From positions 1-34,476 of the forward strand of contig JAFZFY010000215.1 in assembly GCA_017555665.1 (NCBI GenBank): a stretch of 34,476 nucleotides of DNA, in the 5' to 3' direction. The position numbers were made by a program, and so were the translations under genes. The notes below the pieces were generated by a model, which saw only the letters and a program-made list of their open reading frames with translations, was not told where the DNA came from and searched no databases. Below, in pieces: positions 32,492 through 34,476 of the stretch. The stretch comes from Pseudomonadota bacterium. Its GTDB lineage: Bacteria; Myxococcota_A; Bradymonadia; UBA4248. Every line of letters starts with the position of its first letter. Positions within the stretch are counted from its first letter, which is position 1.

Positions 32492-33229
32492 ATGAGCGAC
32501 ACTTTTGATCACATCATTATCAATGGCCGTCCGGGCGGTGGCAAATCGGAACTGATCGATTTCATTCGCAATACGCCGATCGAAAAGCGCAAAGAACTTT
32601 TCCATATCGGAGAGATGGTGTTTGAGGATGATTTCGTCTGGCTGTGGGAAAAATTCCAGGAAGATGATATGTGGGAATCGCTCGGTTATGAACGCATGTA
32701 TTCCCGCACGCACAAGCTCGGCTATGTCCAGTTTGACGATCAGAATTCCGGTCATCCGCTTCTCGACCTGTGCTGCCAGAAATTCAACGTCGCGATCAAA
32801 AAGAAATATCTCTCCAATCCCGACTTCTATAAAGATCACACGCTGTTCATCGAGTTCGCGCGCGGCATGGCAGACGGCGGCTACAAGCATGTCTATGATC
32901 TCCTCGATGACGAGATTCTGAAACGCTCCGTGATTCTCTATATCAAGGTTTCATTTGAAGAGTCCAAACGCAAGAATGATGCGCGCTATAAAGAGTGGGA
33001 AAAAGGCTCGATCCTTTCGCACAGCCTTCCCGAAGAGAGCCTGCTGCGCTTCAGCAGCGCGGATGACTGGGAAGAATTGACCGGCGGCAAAGAGACTGGT
33101 TTCATCAACATTCGCGGTATCGAGATTCCGTTCGTGACGATGCCGAATGAGCCGGAACTCAAAGATGGTCCCGAACTCGATGCGCGTTACAGCCGTGCGC
33201 TGACGCTCCTCAAGAACCTCGTCAAGTAA
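32492..33229 (+). CDS. P-loop NTPase/kinase-like protein of unknown function
   Basis: A 245-residue soluble protein. Walker A GRPGGGKSE lies at 12-20, directly after a hydrophobic strand (HIIIN), as in small-molecule kinases. A possible second strand and acidic residue (HTLFIEFARG at about 116-125) could serve as Walker B. Later segments are rich in Lys, Glu, Asp and aromatic residues (VILYIKVSFEESKRKNDARY), with an Arg/Lys-rich lid-like helix. I recognise no named family and no substrate motif, so only the NTPase fold is claimed. It has its own promoter, a GGAG ribosome site before the ATG and its own terminator, so it is probably a single-gene unit. Its codon use is rich in AAA/GAA and C-ending codons compared with neighbours, suggesting strong expression. 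Confidence 0.8.
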   Translation: MSDTFDHIIINGRPGGGKSELIDFIRNTPIEKRKELFHIGEMVFEDDFVWLWEKFQEDDMWESLGYERMYSRTHKLGYVQFDDQNSGHPLLDLCCQKFNVAIKKKYLSNPDFYKDHTLFIEFARGMADGGYKHVYDLLDDEILKRSVILYIKVSFEESKRKNDARYKEWEKGSILSHSLPEESLLRFSSADDWEELTGGKETGFINIRGIEIPFVTMPNEPELKDGPELDARYSRALTLLKNLVK

Positions 33230-33248
33230 GCCGAATTTGTGTATGTCT

Positions 33249-33273
33249 AAGCCCCCATCCGGGGGCTTTTTTT
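33249..33273 (+). terminator. Intrinsic terminator after the P-loop gene
   Basis: Arms AAGCCCCC (33249-33256) and GGGGGCTT (33261-33268) with an ATCC loop and a run of T to 33273, about 20 bases past the stop. The next gene begins about 23 bases later, so it needs its own promoter or read-through. Confidence 0.9.
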
Positions 33274-33295
33274 GTGTCTGTTTCGAGTGCTTTGT

Positions 33296-34408
33296 ATGTT
33301 TCATAAATTTTGGCCGATATTTATATTTTTAACGGGCTGTGCCTCTGCATCTTTGCCGGCAACGAATGTGCCTGAAACGCCCGTGGAGGCGCTTGATCAC
33401 GAAGCCGATTCGATGATCATCCCAGAGCATGCGCAACGCACGCCATCGGGTTATGCGTATATGACGCTTCATCCGGGCGGCGAGAAGCCGTTGCCGACGG
33501 ATGCGGTTCGCGTGCATCTCAAGGTGCTCACGGTCGAGGGGACGGTCGTCGATGAGAACGACGCGACGCTTGCGGTCTCGCATTCGACACCTTTTTTTGA
33601 GGAATTTTTGCCGCAGATGGCGATTGGCGAGAAGATTCGTGTGTGGGGTGACCAGGCGCGGATCTGGGAAATCGAGATGCTGTCGGTCGATGCGCATTTT
33701 CGGGCACCCGAGGATGTGTCTGCGCCGCCTGCGGATGCGCTTTCGCTGCCGGAAGCGGCTGGCGTGCGCTATCGCGTATTAGATGCCGGTCATGGGGAAA
33801 AGCCGAAGCCCGGGCAGGCGTTGCGCGTTCAGGCGACGCGCTGGAAGGATACTGGCGAGATCTTGGAGAGCAATCGCGACAGCAGGGGAATGGTCATTTT
33901 TTTGACGGAGGAGGCGACACAGGTCGATCCGGTGCATGATGCCGTGCTGCGCGAACTCAACGAGGGCGCGCATGCCAGGCTTTGGATTCCTGCGGAGATG
34001 CTGGGGGCTGGGTTCGGGATCACGGAAGATCTTTGGCTGGTGGAATACCTGCATGGGCTGGATGTGCCGACGGAACTGGCAGCACCTGCCGATGCGCAGA
34101 TCGTCGAACCCGATGCCGCGTGGATGCGCTTTGAAACGCGCACGGGCGCAGAAAATCTAAAGGAGAACGATGCTGTGGCCGTCGAGATGACCTGCTGGAA
34201 CGGCGCGACTGGTGCGCTTGTAGATTCGAGCATTGTCCGCGATAAACATGATATTATGGAAATCAAGCCTGCCCTCGGTGTTTGGCAAAAGATCATGATG
34301 GCGGCAGCGCCGGGGGATATATTTATGACCTGGATCAAAACATCGGCGCTTCCTGAACAGGTGAATATGGATCTTGTGTGTCGTGTAAAGGTATTTGAAA
34401 AAGTATAG
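33296..34408 (+). CDS. Lipoprotein with three FKBP-like domains
   Basis: A 370-residue predicted lipoprotein. The start at 33296 gives MFHKFWPIFIFLTGC, a short signal with Cys15 as lipid anchor; a TTG at 33272 in frame lies in the terminator tail. Three segments share the FKBP (peptidyl-prolyl isomerase) plan of SGYxYxxLxxGxGxxPxxxDxVxVHxxxxxxxGxxxDss...xxxxGExxRxWIP. They lie at about 48-128 (RTPSGYAYMTLHPGG..IGEKIRVWG), 155-240 (AGVRYRVLDAGHGEKP..EGAHARLWIP) and 275-365. Aromatic residues that line the FKBP active site are largely replaced, so chaperone-like binding may be more likely than isomerase activity. It probably sits in the outer membrane facing the periplasm. The ribosome site is weak, so the exact start is less sure. 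Confidence 0.72.
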   Translation: MFHKFWPIFIFLTGCASASLPATNVPETPVEALDHEADSMIIPEHAQRTPSGYAYMTLHPGGEKPLPTDAVRVHLKVLTVEGTVVDENDATLAVSHSTPFFEEFLPQMAIGEKIRVWGDQARIWEIEMLSVDAHFRAPEDVSAPPADALSLPEAAGVRYRVLDAGHGEKPKPGQALRVQATRWKDTGEILESNRDSRGMVIFLTEEATQVDPVHDAVLRELNEGAHARLWIPAEMLGAGFGITEDLWLVEYLHGLDVPTELAAPADAQIVEPDAAWMRFETRTGAENLKENDAVAVEMTCWNGATGALVDSSIVRDKHDIMEIKPALGVWQKIMMAAAPGDIFMTWIKTSALPEQVNMDLVCRVKVFEKV

Positions 34409-34419
34409 TTTGGGGGCGC

Positions 34420-34443
34420 GGGCTATGCCTGCGGCATACGCCC
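34420..34443 (+). repeat. Dispersed intergenic hairpin element, copy 10
   Basis: Arms GGGCTATGCC (34420-34429) and GGCATACGCCC (34433-34443) pair over 10 bp with one extra G and a TGC loop. It follows the FKBP-like lipoprotein gene by 11 bases. Confidence 0.85.
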
Positions 34444-34450
34444 TGCGCGC

Positions 34451-34476
34451 GCGGCTATTGCTTCGCAATACGCCGC
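34451..34476 (+). repeat. Dispersed intergenic hairpin element, copy 11
   Basis: Arms GCGGCTATTGC (34451-34461) and GCAATACGCCGC (34465-34476) pair over 11 bp with the family's one extra base and a TTC loop. It runs to the last base of the window, so the array may continue beyond it. Confidence 0.85.

Noticed and set aside
138-34476. Dispersed hairpins considered as a CRISPR array or as ordinary terminators
   Set aside because: They are not regularly spaced with unique spacers, and most lack a T-run; they are scattered pairs in gene gaps.

Overview
The window reads as a stretch of bacterial chromosome with moderately high GC, about 25 protein genes packed on both strands, and no rRNA, tRNA, CRISPR array, transposase or phage gene that I can see. 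The gene mix suggests a deltaproteobacterium-like organism, most likely Myxococcota or Bradymonadales-like. It includes several lipoproteins (one very cysteine-rich), a eukaryote-like Ser/Thr kinase, an FHA/coiled-coil protein, a very long TPR protein, a RarA-methyltransferase fusion and a degenerate pyruvate:ferredoxin-oxidoreductase relative. This taxonomic placement is inference from content, not from a marker tree.

Layout. (1) 191-5833, minus strand: a tight six-gene run. In transcription order it holds a stand-alone RlmK-type rRNA methyltransferase, a YigZ/IMPACT protein, a small lipoprotein, recF, a dynamin-like GTPase and a lipoprotein with three 12-cysteine repeats. It closes with a strong terminator at 81-109. 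(2) 6280-11689, plus strand: an FHA/coiled-coil protein, then a three-gene cassette of a Ycf46-like AAA ATPase, a Ycf35-like DUF1257 protein and a DUF2997 protein, ended by a perfect 14-bp terminator. A protein of unknown function and a DUF4491 membrane protein follow. (3) 11664-20946, minus strand: the TPR protein, two secreted M16 peptidase homologues (one with the zinc site, one without) and exonuclease VII small and large subunits. (4) 21391-22035, plus strand: infC, alone and with its own leader and terminator. (5) 22155-28429, minus strand: the RarA fusion and the 1318-residue PFOR-like protein. (6) 28877-34408, plus strand: a pseudokinase-kinase, a HAD phosphatase, folD, a P-loop protein and a lipoprotein with three FKBP-like domains.

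Genome maintenance is well represented (recF, exonuclease VII, rarA), and so is translation (infC, rRNA methyltransferase). The most unusual observations are four. First, a family of short intergenic hairpins, at least eleven copies at six loci and mostly in same-orientation pairs, shares a GGCTAT...ATACGCC frame with an invariant one-base asymmetry, while the inner stem changes with compensation. Second, the plastid/cyanobacterial-type Ycf46-Ycf35-DUF2997 cassette sits in an apparently non-photosynthetic setting. Third, the PFOR relative seems to have lost its thiamine and internal iron-sulfur motifs but carries a ferredoxin tail. Fourth, one protein joins a pseudokinase to an active kinase.
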